Below the pieces are notes generated by a model. The model worked only from the letters and a program-made list of their open reading frames with translations. It ran no database searches and was not told where the DNA came from. Below, piece by piece: positions 48,944 through 57,360 of a stretch of DNA of 58,781 bases; the stretch's first letter is position 1, and each line of letters begins with the position of its first letter. Position numbers and translations under genes: made by a program. The DNA comes from Gammaproteobacteria bacterium (GTDB lineage Bacteria > Pseudomonadota > Gammaproteobacteria > Chromatiales > Chromatiaceae), in contig WFXD01000048.1 of the NCBI GenBank assembly GCA_015490795.1, forward strand, positions 1 to 58,781, given 5' to 3'.

Positions 48944-49651
48944 ATGATGACCCGTCGATTGGCACCGTTTCAGGCAGCAACCCTGTTAATGCTCTGCGCC
49001 GTTTTCAGCCCGGCATCTGCTGGAGAGGGGGAGCAGCCGCACTACAACCGCATAAACCTGTCTGTCAGCGCAACCGATGAGATCGGCAACGATACACTGG
49101 TTGCGCAGCTCTACATCCAGAAAGAGGGGCGAGTCGCCAGCCAGCTGGCAGACGAGACAAACCGTGATATTGAGTGGGCCATCCAGCAGGCCAAACAGGT
49201 GCCGGCCATCACCGTGCAGACACTGGATTACCACACCAGCCCGACCTATCACAAACAGTCTCAGACGGGGTGGCGGGTCAGGCAATCCCTGCGTCTGACA
49301 AGCCAGGATACCGTGGCCATGAGCCAGCTTATTGGCGAGTTGCAACAACGTCTGCTGGTCGATAATATCCGCTATAAAATTTCCCAAAAAAAGCGGGACG
49401 AGGCAGAGAACAGACTCATCACCCAAGCCATCACCGCCTTTAAGGAGCGAGCCACATTAGTAAGCAAAGCCTGGGAGCATACCACCTATCGGCTGGTGCG
49501 AATGGATATCAACACCTCTGGCAGCGCCATGCCGCGCATCTACAAACAACGCGCCATGATGGAGAGCGATGCGCTTAGCGCCCCTGCCCTTGAGGCGGGC
49601 AAACAGACCGTTCGAATCACTGCAACCGGAACCATTGAGCTACAGAAATAG
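48944..49651 (+). CDS. SIMPL-domain (DUF541) secreted protein
   Basis: A 235-residue protein with a signal peptide ending near PASAGEG and a SIMPL domain: YNRINLSVSATDEIGNDTL near the start and TVRITATGTIELQ at the end. Family members include periplasmic or outer-membrane-associated proteins of unclear function, such as BP26. The first of two adjacent ATGs is used. The next gene starts after a repeat element. Confidence 0.85.
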   Translation: MMTRRLAPFQAATLLMLCAVFSPASAGEGEQPHYNRINLSVSATDEIGNDTLVAQLYIQKEGRVASQLADETNRDIEWAIQQAKQVPAITVQTLDYHTSPTYHKQSQTGWRVRQSLRLTSQDTVAMSQLIGELQQRLLVDNIRYKISQKKRDEAENRLITQAITAFKERATLVSKAWEHTTYRLVRMDINTSGSAMPRIYKQRAMMESDALSAPALEAGKQTVRITATGTIELQK

Positions 49652-49676
49652 TCGATATGCCGAATCTGACACGCAA

Positions 49677-49816
49677 GAGGTGCTTGCAAAACTCCGCAGG
49701 TGGCTCCTGGCAAGGCAAAAATTGGCGAAAAAGCGGAGTTTACACGCAGTAAATGAGCATTTTGAGCCGATTTTCAACGCCGCCAGGGGCCACCTGCGGA
49801 GTTTTGCAAGTTCCTC
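49677..49816. repeat. Second inverted-repeat (MITE-like) element
   Basis: About 140 bp with 28-bp terminal inverted repeats at 49683-49710 and 49783-49810 that pair with one mismatch (t against g at the mismatched position), extended outward by gagg/cctc. An inner copy of gcggagtt (49733-49740) can pair alternatively with the left arm. It differs in sequence from the element at 43.2 kb. It ends two bases before the codon where the following nitrilase-family homology starts. Confidence 0.82.
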
Positions 49817-50616
49817 GTAAGGTTGGTTTTTACCAGTTTGCGCCTGAGTTTGGCGCCGTATCCAAAAATCTCTCCCGTGTGCTGGCGGCACTGAGCGGGG
49901 CGGATGCCGATATTATTGTCCTGCCAGAGCTGCCCTTTACCGGCTACTACTTTCAGGATCGCAGCGAGCTGGCGACATTGGCGGAAGATCCCGCAACATC
50001 ACCCACCCTGTCAGCTTTAGTACAGCTCTGCCGTGAAAACGATTTTCATCTGGTCACGGGGTTTGCTGAAAAGGCGCAGGGGAAGCTGTTCAACAGCGCC
50101 CTGCTGATCAACGGAGAGGGCATCCTGCAAACCTACCGCAAGCTCCACCTCTTCAATACCGAGTCGGACTATTTTGACCCCGGCGACAGGCCGCTGCAGG
50201 TCAGCCAGGTTGACGGCATCCAGATTGGCCTGATGGTCTGTTACGACTGGGCCTTTCCAGAGGTCGCGCGCAGCCTGGCGCTACAGGGCGCTGACCTGAT
50301 CTGCCACCCCTCCAACCTGGTTCTGCCCTGGTGTCAGCAGGCGATGCTGACCCGCTGCATGGAAAACGGCCTCTTTGCCGTCACAGCCAACCGAACCGGC
50401 CCCGATGCCCGCCCAAGGGGAACCCTCACCTTCACCGGACAAAGCCAGATAGCCGGGCCAAAAGGGAGGCTACTGCACCGGGCATCCACTGAGGAAGAGG
50501 GGCTTTTTATCACCCGTATCGACCTGGCACAGGCCAGAGACAAAAATGTCACGCCACTGAGCCACCTTCTCAAAGACCGGCGGCCTGAATTCTACTCCCG
50601 GCTCAAAAGCAGATAA
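49753..50616 (+). CDS. Carbon-nitrogen hydrolase (nitrilase superfamily) with replaced N-terminus
   Basis: A protein of about 287 residues if read from the ATG at 49753, with the catalytic triad Glu59 (LPELPFTGY), Lys130 (YRKLHLF) and Cys163 (MVCYDWAFPE). Family homology starts at Lys23 (KVGFYQFAPEFG), normally residue 2 after Met. The 22 residues before it are encoded by the repeat element, and the ancestral start codon seems to be lost. The ATG used has only a distant GGAG. The protein could be functional with an extended N-terminus, or poorly expressed. The substrate amide is unknown. Confidence 0.8.
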   Translation: MSILSRFSTPPGATCGVLQVPRKVGFYQFAPEFGAVSKNLSRVLAALSGADADIIVLPELPFTGYYFQDRSELATLAEDPATSPTLSALVQLCRENDFHLVTGFAEKAQGKLFNSALLINGEGILQTYRKLHLFNTESDYFDPGDRPLQVSQVDGIQIGLMVCYDWAFPEVARSLALQGADLICHPSNLVLPWCQQAMLTRCMENGLFAVTANRTGPDARPRGTLTFTGQSQIAGPKGRLLHRASTEEEGLFITRIDLAQARDKNVTPLSHLLKDRRPEFYSRLKSR

Positions 50617-50645
50617 CCCACCGGCTCCGGGCAGCATGGCAGAGC

Positions 50646-50870
50646 TCAGCCCAGCTCTGGCCCCATAATATAGTCCACCACCTCGAAGCCGTGCTCCTCC
50701 AGCACTTCAGCGATGTCATCCCATGTGCAGTCGGTATTCCCCTCCTCCACCCCCGCAATGAGGCCGGTGGTATGTCGAAAAGCCTCATGCCCGTCATAGT
50801 GATCTGGAATCTTGACCAAACGGGTCTGTTCGAGCTTTTTACCGGGCAGCATTATCAATTTTGCGGACAT
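50646..50870 (-). CDS. Small conserved-looking hypothetical protein
   Basis: A 74-residue acidic protein (MSAKLIMLPGKKLEQTRLV ... YIMGPELG) with no domain I recognise. A GAGG site lies seven bases before the ATG, which supports translation. It is convergent with the nitrilase-family gene. Confidence 0.55.
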   Translation of the reverse strand: MSAKLIMLPGKKLEQTRLVKIPDHYDGHEAFRHTTGLIAGVEEGNTDCTWDDIAEVLEEHGFEVVDYIMGPELG

Positions 50871-51231
50871 GGTCGATCCTCGTAGATCATTCTACATTCT
50901 GTAAATAGATGAGATAGTTGATAGCTATTATTGTTTCAACGCAATACCCGGCAGCAGGCACGGGCACAGCCACTACCCCATGTCGTCGGTGGATATGCAG
51001 CTCATTGTTACAACCAACGGCCCATTCTCCTTTGAGGGAAATCAAGTCGCCCGCTCTTTGCCGCCTTGCGACCACATAAAAATTGCGCCACCGGCACTGT
51101 TGCGACCAGAAAGGTGCCGAAAGCCATCCACTATGCATCAGGCAACCCTGTGACAGAGAGGTAGTTGAGTCCAATGCTCAGCTATAGTAATGTCCTACGC
51201 ACTCTCTTACTAACCCCGAAAAGCCACTATT
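50871..51231. other. Intergenic region before moeA, no feature recognised
   Basis: About 360 bp. A 95-codon frame on the minus strand (50887-51174) is open but has no recognisable domain or ribosome site. No molybdenum-cofactor RNA motif could be recognised in front of moeA, although I could not fold the region. Confidence 0.5.
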
Positions 51232-52482
51232 ATGAGTGAATGCGGTTGCGGCTCTATCCCTGTATCAGGCCCTCTCAAGACCCCGGAAGAGGCGCTTGAG
51301 CTTCTGTTGTCCTCTATCAAGCCCGTCACTGAAATAGAGCAGGTTCCCATCAGTGAAGCCCTGGGGCGCGTACTGGCCGGCCCGGTATTCAGCCAGACCG
51401 ATGTGCCACCCTGGGACAACAGCGCCATGGATGGGTATGCCATCAGCACCGCTGATCTCACGCAGGAGAACAGCACCCTGCCCGTATCACAACGCATCCC
51501 CGCCGGCGTTGCCGGTGACCCGCTACAGCCCGGCACTGCCGCACGCATCTTTACCGGCGCGCCGGTGCCGCCCAATGCCGATGCCGTGGTAATCCAGGAG
51601 CTGTGTGAGCAGACGGATGATCAGGTGCTGATCAAACAGGTGGTGCCATCCGGCGCCAATATCCGCCGTGCCGGAGAGGATAGCCAAAAGGGGCAACAGA
51701 TCCTTGCCTCCGGCATCCGCCTTGGCCCGCAGCACCTTGGGGCTGCCGCCTCCGTGGGCGTTGCCGAACTGCCCGTCTACCGCAGGCTCAGGGTGGCGCT
51801 CTTCTCCAGCGGTGATGAGCTGGTCATGCCCGGCGGCAAGCTGGGGCCAGGGGAGATCTTCAACTCCAACCAGTTCACACTGGCCGGCCTGCTGGAGGCT
51901 CTGGGCTGCGACATCACCAATCTGGGCATCGTGGAAGATACCTTTGACGCAACCTGTAACGCCCTGGCTCGCGGTGCCGAACAGGCCGACCTGGTGCTCA
52001 CATCGGGGGGCGTATCTGTCGGCGAAGAGGATCATGTCAAACCCGCCGTTGAGAAACTTGGCTCGCTGGATCTCTGGAAGATCGCCATCCGCCCCGGCAA
52101 ACCCCTCGCCTTCGGTCATATCGGCAAAACCCCGTTTATCGGCACGCCCGGCAACCCGGTCTCCCTGTTCGTCACCTTCTGCCTGTTTGCCCGCCCCTAT
52201 ATTCTAAGCTGCCAGGGCATCACCGAAAACGTGCTGCCCACACCCATCACCGCCATCGCCGATTTTGACTGGAACAGGCCCGACAAACGCCGCGAGTTTG
52301 CCCGCGCCCGGCTTGAGCTGGATGAGAGCGGCAGCGCCCGTGTCAGCCTCTTCAAAAGCCGCTCCTCCGGCATGCTCAGCTCTCTGACCTGGGCCAACGG
52401 CCTGGCGATCATCCCGGAGCAGCAGACACTGAGTAGAGGGGAGCAGATCCAGTTTCTCCCATTCAGCGAACTTTTATCATGA
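51232..52482 (+). CDS. moeA: Molybdopterin molybdenumtransferase MoeA
   Basis: A 416-residue enzyme that inserts molybdenum into molybdopterin. Motifs: DVPPWDNSAMDGYAI near residue 58, FTGAPVPPNADAVV, LTSGGVSVGEEDHVK and GTPGNPVSLFVTF. The domains and length are normal. It overlaps moaD by 4 bp, giving a moeA-moaD-moaE operon. Confidence 0.95.
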   Translation: MSECGCGSIPVSGPLKTPEEALELLLSSIKPVTEIEQVPISEALGRVLAGPVFSQTDVPPWDNSAMDGYAISTADLTQENSTLPVSQRIPAGVAGDPLQPGTAARIFTGAPVPPNADAVVIQELCEQTDDQVLIKQVVPSGANIRRAGEDSQKGQQILASGIRLGPQHLGAAASVGVAELPVYRRLRVALFSSGDELVMPGGKLGPGEIFNSNQFTLAGLLEALGCDITNLGIVEDTFDATCNALARGAEQADLVLTSGGVSVGEEDHVKPAVEKLGSLDLWKIAIRPGKPLAFGHIGKTPFIGTPGNPVSLFVTFCLFARPYILSCQGITENVLPTPITAIADFDWNRPDKRREFARARLELDESGSARVSLFKSRSSGMLSSLTWANGLAIIPEQQTLSRGEQIQFLPFSELLS

Positions 52483-52730
52483 TCGATATCCTCTACTTCG
52501 CCCGCTTGCGAGAGCAGCTGGAGACCGAATCGGAGCAGCTGGAGCTGACCGCCGATCTCACCGACATCGCCTCACTGATCGACCGGCTGCGCAGCCGGGG
52601 CGGCATCTGGGAAGAGGCATTTGGCGGCCCGACCATGATGTCTGCCGTCAATCAGCAGGTGGCCAACCCGACCACCTGCATTAAGGATGGCGATGAGGTG
52701 GCCTTCTTCCCACCCGTCACGGGCGGATGA
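52479..52730 (+). CDS. moaD: Molybdopterin synthase sulfur carrier subunit MoaD
   Basis: An 83-residue ubiquitin-like protein that ends in the required Gly-Gly (FFPPVTGG), to be thiocarboxylated and to donate sulfur to MoaE. It overlaps moeA by 4 bp and precedes moaE by 6 bp. Confidence 0.95.
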   Translation: MIDILYFARLREQLETESEQLELTADLTDIASLIDRLRSRGGIWEEAFGGPTMMSAVNQQVANPTTCIKDGDEVAFFPPVTGG

Positions 52731-52736
52731 TCCCGC

Positions 52737-53192
52737 ATGCAGCAGATCTCCGTACAGACCGAACCCTTCGACATCACCGCCATACAAGATGAGCTGCGCG
52801 CCGCAAGCCCGGCCATCGGCGCACTGGTCTCATTTGTCGGGCTGATGCGCGACATCAACGAAGGCGACAGCATCAGCAGCATGACCCTGGAGCACTACCC
52901 CGGCATGACAGAGAAGGCGCTGGAGGCGATAGTCACCGAAGCCCACGAGCGCTGGGATCTGATCGGCAGCCGGGTCGTTCACCGGGTCGGCAAATTACAG
53001 CCACAAGACCCGATTGTATTGGTTGCCGTCACCAGCGCCCATCGCGGCAACGCCTTTCAGGCCTGCGAATTCATTATCGACTACCTGAAAAGCCGCGCCC
53101 CTTTCTGGAAAAAAGAGAGCACCCCCAAAGGCGAGCGCTGGGTGGATGCCCGTCATACCGACAAAGCGGCGGAAGATCGCTGGGTAAAATAA
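52737..53192 (+). CDS. moaE: Molybdopterin synthase catalytic subunit MoaE
   Basis: A 151-residue protein that converts cyclic pyranopterin monophosphate to molybdopterin with MoaD. The family segments VHRVGKLQPQDPIVLVAVTSAHR, shown in part, and FWKKESTPKGERWVDAR are intact. moaA, moaC and moaB are not in the window. Confidence 0.94.
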   Translation: MQQISVQTEPFDITAIQDELRAASPAIGALVSFVGLMRDINEGDSISSMTLEHYPGMTEKALEAIVTEAHERWDLIGSRVVHRVGKLQPQDPIVLVAVTSAHRGNAFQACEFIIDYLKSRAPFWKKESTPKGERWVDARHTDKAAEDRWVK

Positions 53193-53290
53193 CCACCTGT
53201 TAGTCGTATGAGTCGGTTTGTTGAAGTTTTTCGCCTTAATAACCCCAGTAGTACATCCTGGCTTGGTCGTATGTATTCAGTTTGCCGTTT

Positions 53291-53316
53291 GAGTAAAAAT
53301 GGTATACTTTTAACTC
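53291..53316 (+). promoter_or_regulatory. brnTA promoter/operator abutting the start codon
   Basis: A TATACT -10 hexamer at 53303-53308 places transcription near 53315, one or two bases before the brnT ATG. It is flanked by an imperfect palindrome, gagtaaaaa (53291-53299) and ttttaactc (53308-53316), which overlaps the -10 and looks like an autorepression operator. Confidence 0.7.
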
Positions 53317-53580
53317 ATGACTGCGTTTGAATTTGATAAATCAAAGAGTGAATTGAATCTCGATAAGCATGGCATTGATTTCAATGCGGCAAAAGCACTT
53401 TGGGATGACCCTTATCTCATTGAAGTCCCTGCCAATACTCAGGACGAATCTCGTTATCTTGTGGTTGCCAAGCTTAAAGGAAAACATTGGTCTGGAGTGA
53501 TTACATACCGAGGTGACAACATCAGAATTATTTCTGTTAGACGATCAAGAAAAACAGAGGTTAACCTTTATGAAAGCTAG
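53317..53580 (+). CDS. brnT: BrnT-family toxin (RNase)
   Basis: An 87-residue RelE-fold ribonuclease. Typical segments are FEFDKSKSELNLDKHGIDF, RYLVVAKLKGKHWSGVITYRG and the C-terminal RIISVRRSRKTEV. It is AT-rich relative to neighbours and overlaps brnA by 11 bp, with the toxin encoded first, as usual for this pair. No ribosome-binding site precedes it, consistent with a leaderless transcript. Confidence 0.9.
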   Translation: MTAFEFDKSKSELNLDKHGIDFNAAKALWDDPYLIEVPANTQDESRYLVVAKLKGKHWSGVITYRGDNIRIISVRRSRKTEVNLYES

Positions 53581-53827
53581 TGAATTCGATAAAAAATTTG
53601 ATGATGGCGATGATCTTTTGGATAGCCTTGACTTGTCTAAGGCAAAACGGTCAATGCAAAAACAAAAACGTGTGAATGTTGATTTTCCTGCCTGGATGAT
53701 AGATTCGCTTGATCGTGAAGCAAGTCGAATTGGCGTAACGCGGCAGTCAATTATTAAAGTTTGGTTGGCTGAGCGCCTGGAAAACCAAATGGAACACTCG
53801 GAATACACGGCTAACAAAAGCCGTTAA
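53570..53827 (+). CDS. brnA: BrnA-family antitoxin
   Basis: An 85-residue protein with a C-terminal ribbon-helix-helix: VNVDFPAWMIDSLDREASRIG followed by VTRQSIIKVWLAERLE. It neutralises BrnT and represses the operon. I use the ATG at 53570, overlapping brnT; the longer frame is only a brnT shadow. An AAAACAGAGG purine-rich stretch lies upstream. Confidence 0.88.
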   Translation: MKASEFDKKFDDGDDLLDSLDLSKAKRSMQKQKRVNVDFPAWMIDSLDREASRIGVTRQSIIKVWLAERLENQMEHSEYTANKSR

Positions 53828-53908
53828 CACGGACATTTTTCCACAGTGCTTGAGCTGTGCTAACTCCGGTTATTGCTGGCATTACCCCCCACCCAACAGA
53901 GTCCACCC

Positions 53909-54250
53909 ATGACACTTGAAGCCTTTCTGCAAGCCCTCAAAAACAGCCCGGAATCAATCGAATTCGACCAAACCATGGCAGTGATCGATCAAACATACCA
54001 CTTCACCCCAACCGCATTTCGCAATGGTGCGTTAACCAATGAGGCGGGGCAAAACTCGGGCTCCTGCAAAATATTCGCATTTGGCCAGTTGCATAATCTG
54101 CCGGGGGCGCAGACCCTGGCCTGTTTTGGCCACTACTACCGTGAATGTGTGCTGCAACATCCCAATGGCTCAGACCACCAAAATATTCGTAATTTCATAA
54201 AAACCGGCTGGGCAGGCATTGAGTTTAGTGGTGAAGCGCTCTCTCAATAG
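53909..54250 (+). CDS. HopJ-family protein
   Basis: A 113-residue protein of the HopJ type III effector family (LEAFLQALKNSPESIEFDQTM, TPTAFRNGALTNEAGQNSGSC). The family is widespread in free-living proteobacteria and algae, so effector function is not implied. I use the ATG at 53909 because homology begins there; 12 further codons upstream are open. Confidence 0.85.
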   Translation: MTLEAFLQALKNSPESIEFDQTMAVIDQTYHFTPTAFRNGALTNEAGQNSGSCKIFAFGQLHNLPGAQTLACFGHYYRECVLQHPNGSDHQNIRNFIKTGWAGIEFSGEALSQ

Positions 54251-54293
54251 CCATCCACAACCCCACAGAGAAGGGGGAATCCAGGAGATTCCC

Positions 54294-54327
54294 AAAAAAA
54301 ACGCCCCTGTAAAGAGCGGGGCGTTTT
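54294..54327. terminator. Bidirectional terminator
   Basis: The stem acgcccc (54301-54307) pairs with ggggcgt (54318-54324), flanked by an a-run on the left and a t-run on the right, so it can end both hopJ-side and zinc-ribbon-side transcripts. Confidence 0.88.
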
Positions 54328-54367
54328 GATGACCACAGCAGATTTTGGCTGCCCTTTTCAGGTTTAA

Positions 54368-54712
54368 CTATACATTGCTAAACCCAAACCCGTCACACTC
54401 TGCACAATCCACATTGTCGCTCTGCATAATGCCGATGCCGCCGCAATGCAGGCAGTTGCCGATTGTCCCTACACCGTGGCAGTCCGGGCACTCAATGCCA
54501 TCAGCGGCACTGCTGCTCTCCCCCTCCTTTATCATTCCAGTGCCTTCGCAGCGTGCGCAATTACCTATATCGCCACGCCCCAGACATCGCTTGCAGTCAA
54601 TTTCAGAGACAAACTGCCCGCCACCGTAATAACGAGTGATAACGCCCATGCCGCTACAGTCAGGACAGCTCTCAGAGAACTGTTTGAATCTTGCTTCTCT
54701 CTTTTCATTCAT
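54368..54712 (-). CDS. Stand-alone DnaJ-type zinc-ribbon protein
   Basis: A 114-residue protein made of six CxxCxGxG-type motifs with cysteine pairs starting at residues 16, 40, 52, 75, 87 and 103. In DnaJ, two such motifs share one zinc ion, so three zinc sites are likely. There is no J domain. I use the ATG at 54712 because upstream codons belong to the AIM24-like gene. It follows that gene by 4 bp, suggesting a joint function. Confidence 0.8.
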   Translation of the reverse strand: MNEKREARFKQFSESCPDCSGMGVITRYYGGGQFVSEIDCKRCLGRGDIGNCARCEGTGMIKEGESSSAADGIECPDCHGVGTIGNCLHCGGIGIMQSDNVDCAECDGFGFSNV

Positions 54713-54716
54713 TGCG

Positions 54717-55454
54717 CTAATCCTCGCCCTGCTCCTTTCCGCCCGCATCGAGAATGCGATCCGCCATGCGCGAGAAAGGCAGGCTCTGCAACCAGACTGT
54801 GCCGGTGCCACTGAGGGTTGCCAGAAACATCCCCTCACCACCAAAGACCATCGACTTGAGTCCACCGGCCATCTCAATGTCATACTCCACACCGCGGGTG
54901 AACCCCACCAGGCAGCCGGTATCTACCCGTAGCGTCTCACCCTGTAGCTCTTTTTTGATGATGGTGCCACCAGCCTGGGCAAAGGCCATGCCATCGCCTT
55001 CCAGTTTTTGCAGAATAAAACCTTCGCCACCAAACAGGCCGCTGCCCAGCTTTCGGTTAAAGGTGATGCCAATCTTGGTGCCCAGCGCAGCGCAGAGAAA
55101 GGCATCTTTCTGGCAGATGAATTCACCGCCAATCTCAGCCATGTTGAGTGCGATGATGTTGCCTGGGTAGGGGGCTGCGAAGCCAACCTTGCGCCTTTGA
55201 CCACCATCATTGGTAAAGTGGGTGGTGAAGAGTGACTCGCCCGTCAGCATGCGCTTGCCTGCGCCAAACATCTTGCCAAAGATGCCCTGATCCGGGTCGG
55301 CACCATCGCCCATCTTGGTTTCAAACTCGATATCCTGCTCCATGTAGGTCATGCCGCCCGCTTCTGCGACTACGGTCTCGCCGGGGTCGAGCTCTATTTC
55401 GAGCAGCTGCATCTCATGGCCAATAATTTTGTAATCTATTTCATGGCAACGCAT
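54717..55454 (-). CDS. AIM24/TIGR00266-like protein
   Basis: A 245-residue all-beta protein. Segments such as [22 protein letters not shown] and [15 protein letters not shown], shown in part, match the AIM24 family, named for a yeast mitochondrial protein; the bacterial role is unknown. It is the first gene of a pair with the zinc-ribbon gene and lies 33 bp downstream of the apaH stop codon on the same strand. Confidence 0.85.
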   Translation of the reverse strand: MRCHEIDYKIIGHEMQLLEIELDPGETVVAEAGGMTYMEQDIEFETKMGDGADPDQGIFGKMFGAGKRMLTGESLFTTHFTNDGGQRRKVGFAAPYPGNIIALNMAEIGGEFICQKDAFLCAALGTKIGITFNRKLGSGLFGGEGFILQKLEGDGMAFAQAGGTIIKKELQGETLRVDTGCLVGFTRGVEYDIEMAGGLKSMVFGGEGMFLATLSGTGTVWLQSLPFSRMADRILDAGGKEQGED

Positions 55455-55487
55455 GGAAACTCTCCTGTTGGTGTAGTGGCAATAATC

Positions 55488-56324
55488 TCAGCCCGGTTTG
55501 CAAGCCCCCGGACAGGCAAGATGCGTCGGTTTTGGCTCTTTTTTCTTTCGTAGCTTCAGTGCCGTCAGATGGCCGCCCCAAAGGCAACCGGTGTCGATAC
55601 TCCAGACATTGTCTCCTGCATGGTAGCCCAGAGTGGACCAGTGACCAAAGACAATGCGCTCATTGCGGCTGGCGCGGTGTGGGTGCTCAAACCAGGGCAG
55701 GTAGCCCTTTTGCTGGCTGCCGGGCGCCCCTTTCTCTTTAAGGGCCGGACGCCCTTTTTTATCACAATAGCGCATCCGGGTCAGGCAGTTGGTTATAAAA
55801 CGCAATCGATCGATGCCTTGCAGATCGGCAGACCAGTGGTCCGGTCTGTTACCATACATCTGCTGGCAGAAATCATGGAATCCTGGCCCCGCCAATGCTT
55901 CGTGCATCTCTTGCGCCAGCGCCAGCGCCATTGGCAGATCCCACTGCGGCGGCAGGCCACCGTGCAGCATGCTGAAGTTAAGCCGGGCATCGTGGTGCAT
56001 CAGGGGGCGTCTGCGGAGCCAGTCGATCAGCTCGTCCCGATCCTCAGCAGCCAGGATGGCATCCAGGGTGTGCCCTTTATCTTTATGCCTGGCATTGCCT
56101 TGGGAGATGGCCAGCAGGTGCAGGTCGTGGTTGCCCAGTACGGTAACCGCACCGCCACCAAGCCCTTTGACAAACCGCAAGACCTCCAGCGAGTGGGGGC
56201 CACGGTTGACCAGATCACCAACAAACCAGAGGGTATCAACCACCGGGTCAAACCTGATTTTATCCAGCAGCCGCTGAAGTTCGGTATAACAGCCCTGTAC
56301 ATCACCGATGGCGTAGGTAGCCAT
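55488..56324 (-). CDS. apaH: Bis(5'-nucleosyl)-tetraphosphatase ApaH
   Basis: A 278-residue PPP-family phosphatase that hydrolyses diadenosine tetraphosphate symmetrically. The metal-site motifs IGDVQGC, GDLVNRGPHS and LGNHDLH occur in order. The C-terminal tail is Lys/Pro-rich and slightly longer than usual. Confidence 0.95.
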   Translation of the reverse strand: MATYAIGDVQGCYTELQRLLDKIRFDPVVDTLWFVGDLVNRGPHSLEVLRFVKGLGGGAVTVLGNHDLHLLAISQGNARHKDKGHTLDAILAAEDRDELIDWLRRRPLMHHDARLNFSMLHGGLPPQWDLPMALALAQEMHEALAGPGFHDFCQQMYGNRPDHWSADLQGIDRLRFITNCLTRMRYCDKKGRPALKEKGAPGSQQKGYLPWFEHPHRASRNERIVFGHWSTLGYHAGDNVWSIDTGCLWGGHLTALKLRKKKEPKPTHLACPGACKPG

Positions 56325-56482
56325 ATTGGTTGCCTGTGCTCCCGTTCATTTTTGTTATCGGTAGTATACGGTATGCGGGGGCATCTCCATACCGTCTGCT
56401 TTGCAGCACTTCAGGCGTTTTTACAGGGGAGGACTGATTCGCTAATGGCTCAGCTTTGATATTTTCGCTCGGAAGGCTCGGT

Positions 56483-57025
56483 TTATCTCTGACGAAGCAG
56501 GTGGTCGATAAGGGTGAAGGCCTCTTGGCTGGCCCATGCCTTGCTGCCGATGACCCGGCCTGAGATCTTGCCATCCCGTCCAATCAGGTAACTCATGGGC
56601 AGTGCTGCCACCTCATAGCGGTTTCGAACGTTGCCATCGGGGTCGAGCAGAACAGGAAAGGTCAATGCAAGCTCCTGAGCAAAAGCGACAACCTGCTCTT
56701 TGCTGCCCCGGTCAGCGGCCACAGCGAGGATAACAAAGCCCTCCTCTCTGCTTTTTTCCCACAAGAGCTGCATGTCTGGCATCTCTTCAAGACAGGGGGC
56801 GCACCAGGTGGCCCAGAAGTTGAGCAGCACGACTTTGCCCTTGAAATCGGACAATCGCACCTGTTGGCCATCAATATCCGGCAGGGTGAAGGCAGGCGCC
56901 TCTATCCGAGCCCTGGGGGTTTTCACATCCATGCCGGCGAAAGGGTCTGCCGCAAAGGCGCTCTTGCCACCAAGCAGCACTATCATGGCCATAAGGCAAG
57001 CCAACATCCGGCTGAGGGCTGGCAT
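56483..57025 (-). CDS. TlpA/ResA-like thioredoxin-fold protein
   Basis: A 180-residue exported thioredoxin-like protein. I start at 57025, giving a signal peptide MPALSRMLACLMAMIVLLGG; the mature part has FTLPDIDGQQVRLSDFKGKVV and the redox motif CAPC (Cys75, Cys78). It probably acts as a periplasmic disulfide reductase, possibly for the cytochrome encoded 23 bp upstream; the partner is inferred. Confidence 0.85.
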   Translation of the reverse strand: MPALSRMLACLMAMIVLLGGKSAFAADPFAGMDVKTPRARIEAPAFTLPDIDGQQVRLSDFKGKVVLLNFWATWCAPCLEEMPDMQLLWEKSREEGFVILAVAADRGSKEQVVAFAQELALTFPVLLDPDGNVRNRYEVAALPMSYLIGRDGKISGRVIGSKAWASQEAFTLIDHLLRQR

Positions 57026-57048
57026 CTGTTGCCTCGCTATCCTGGCGT

Positions 57049-57345
57049 TCACCGGGCATGGCGCTGCAGATAGCCCAGCAGCGTATCTCGCTCCTCTCTG
57101 GTCCATGCAGGCATCCCTCGCTCCGCCATGCGCTGCTGCATGAGCACCAGCAGGTGCTGCCACTCGCGATAACTATTGCGCTTTGGGTGAGGAAGGGAGT
57201 GGCAGGCGCTGCACTTGGCAACATACAGTTGCGCAGCAGCCGAGTCGGGGTCGGGGATGGGTGTTGGCCCGGTTATACAGCCAGCGATGGCTACAGCCAT
57301 GATGGGTATTAGTAGAAGCGCTTTTTTCACTATCACTCTCCACAA
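57049..57345 (-). CDS. Small c-type cytochrome lipoprotein
   Basis: A 98-residue protein with a lipobox IAGC (Cys23) and one CSACH haem motif at 45-49. The start may instead be an in-frame GTG a few codons later. It is 15 bp after the outer-membrane-protein gene and 23 bp before the TlpA-like gene, so the three look like one operon. Confidence 0.78.
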   Translation of the reverse strand: MWRVIVKKALLLIPIMAVAIAGCITGPTPIPDPDSAAAQLYVAKCSACHSLPHPKRNSYREWQHLLVLMQQRMAERGMPAWTREERDTLLGYLQRHAR

Positions 57346-57360
57346 AAGTCTTGATAAAAA

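Noticed and set aside
50887..51174. 95-codon minus-strand frame before moeA
   Set aside because: No recognisable domain, ribosome site or composition in support.
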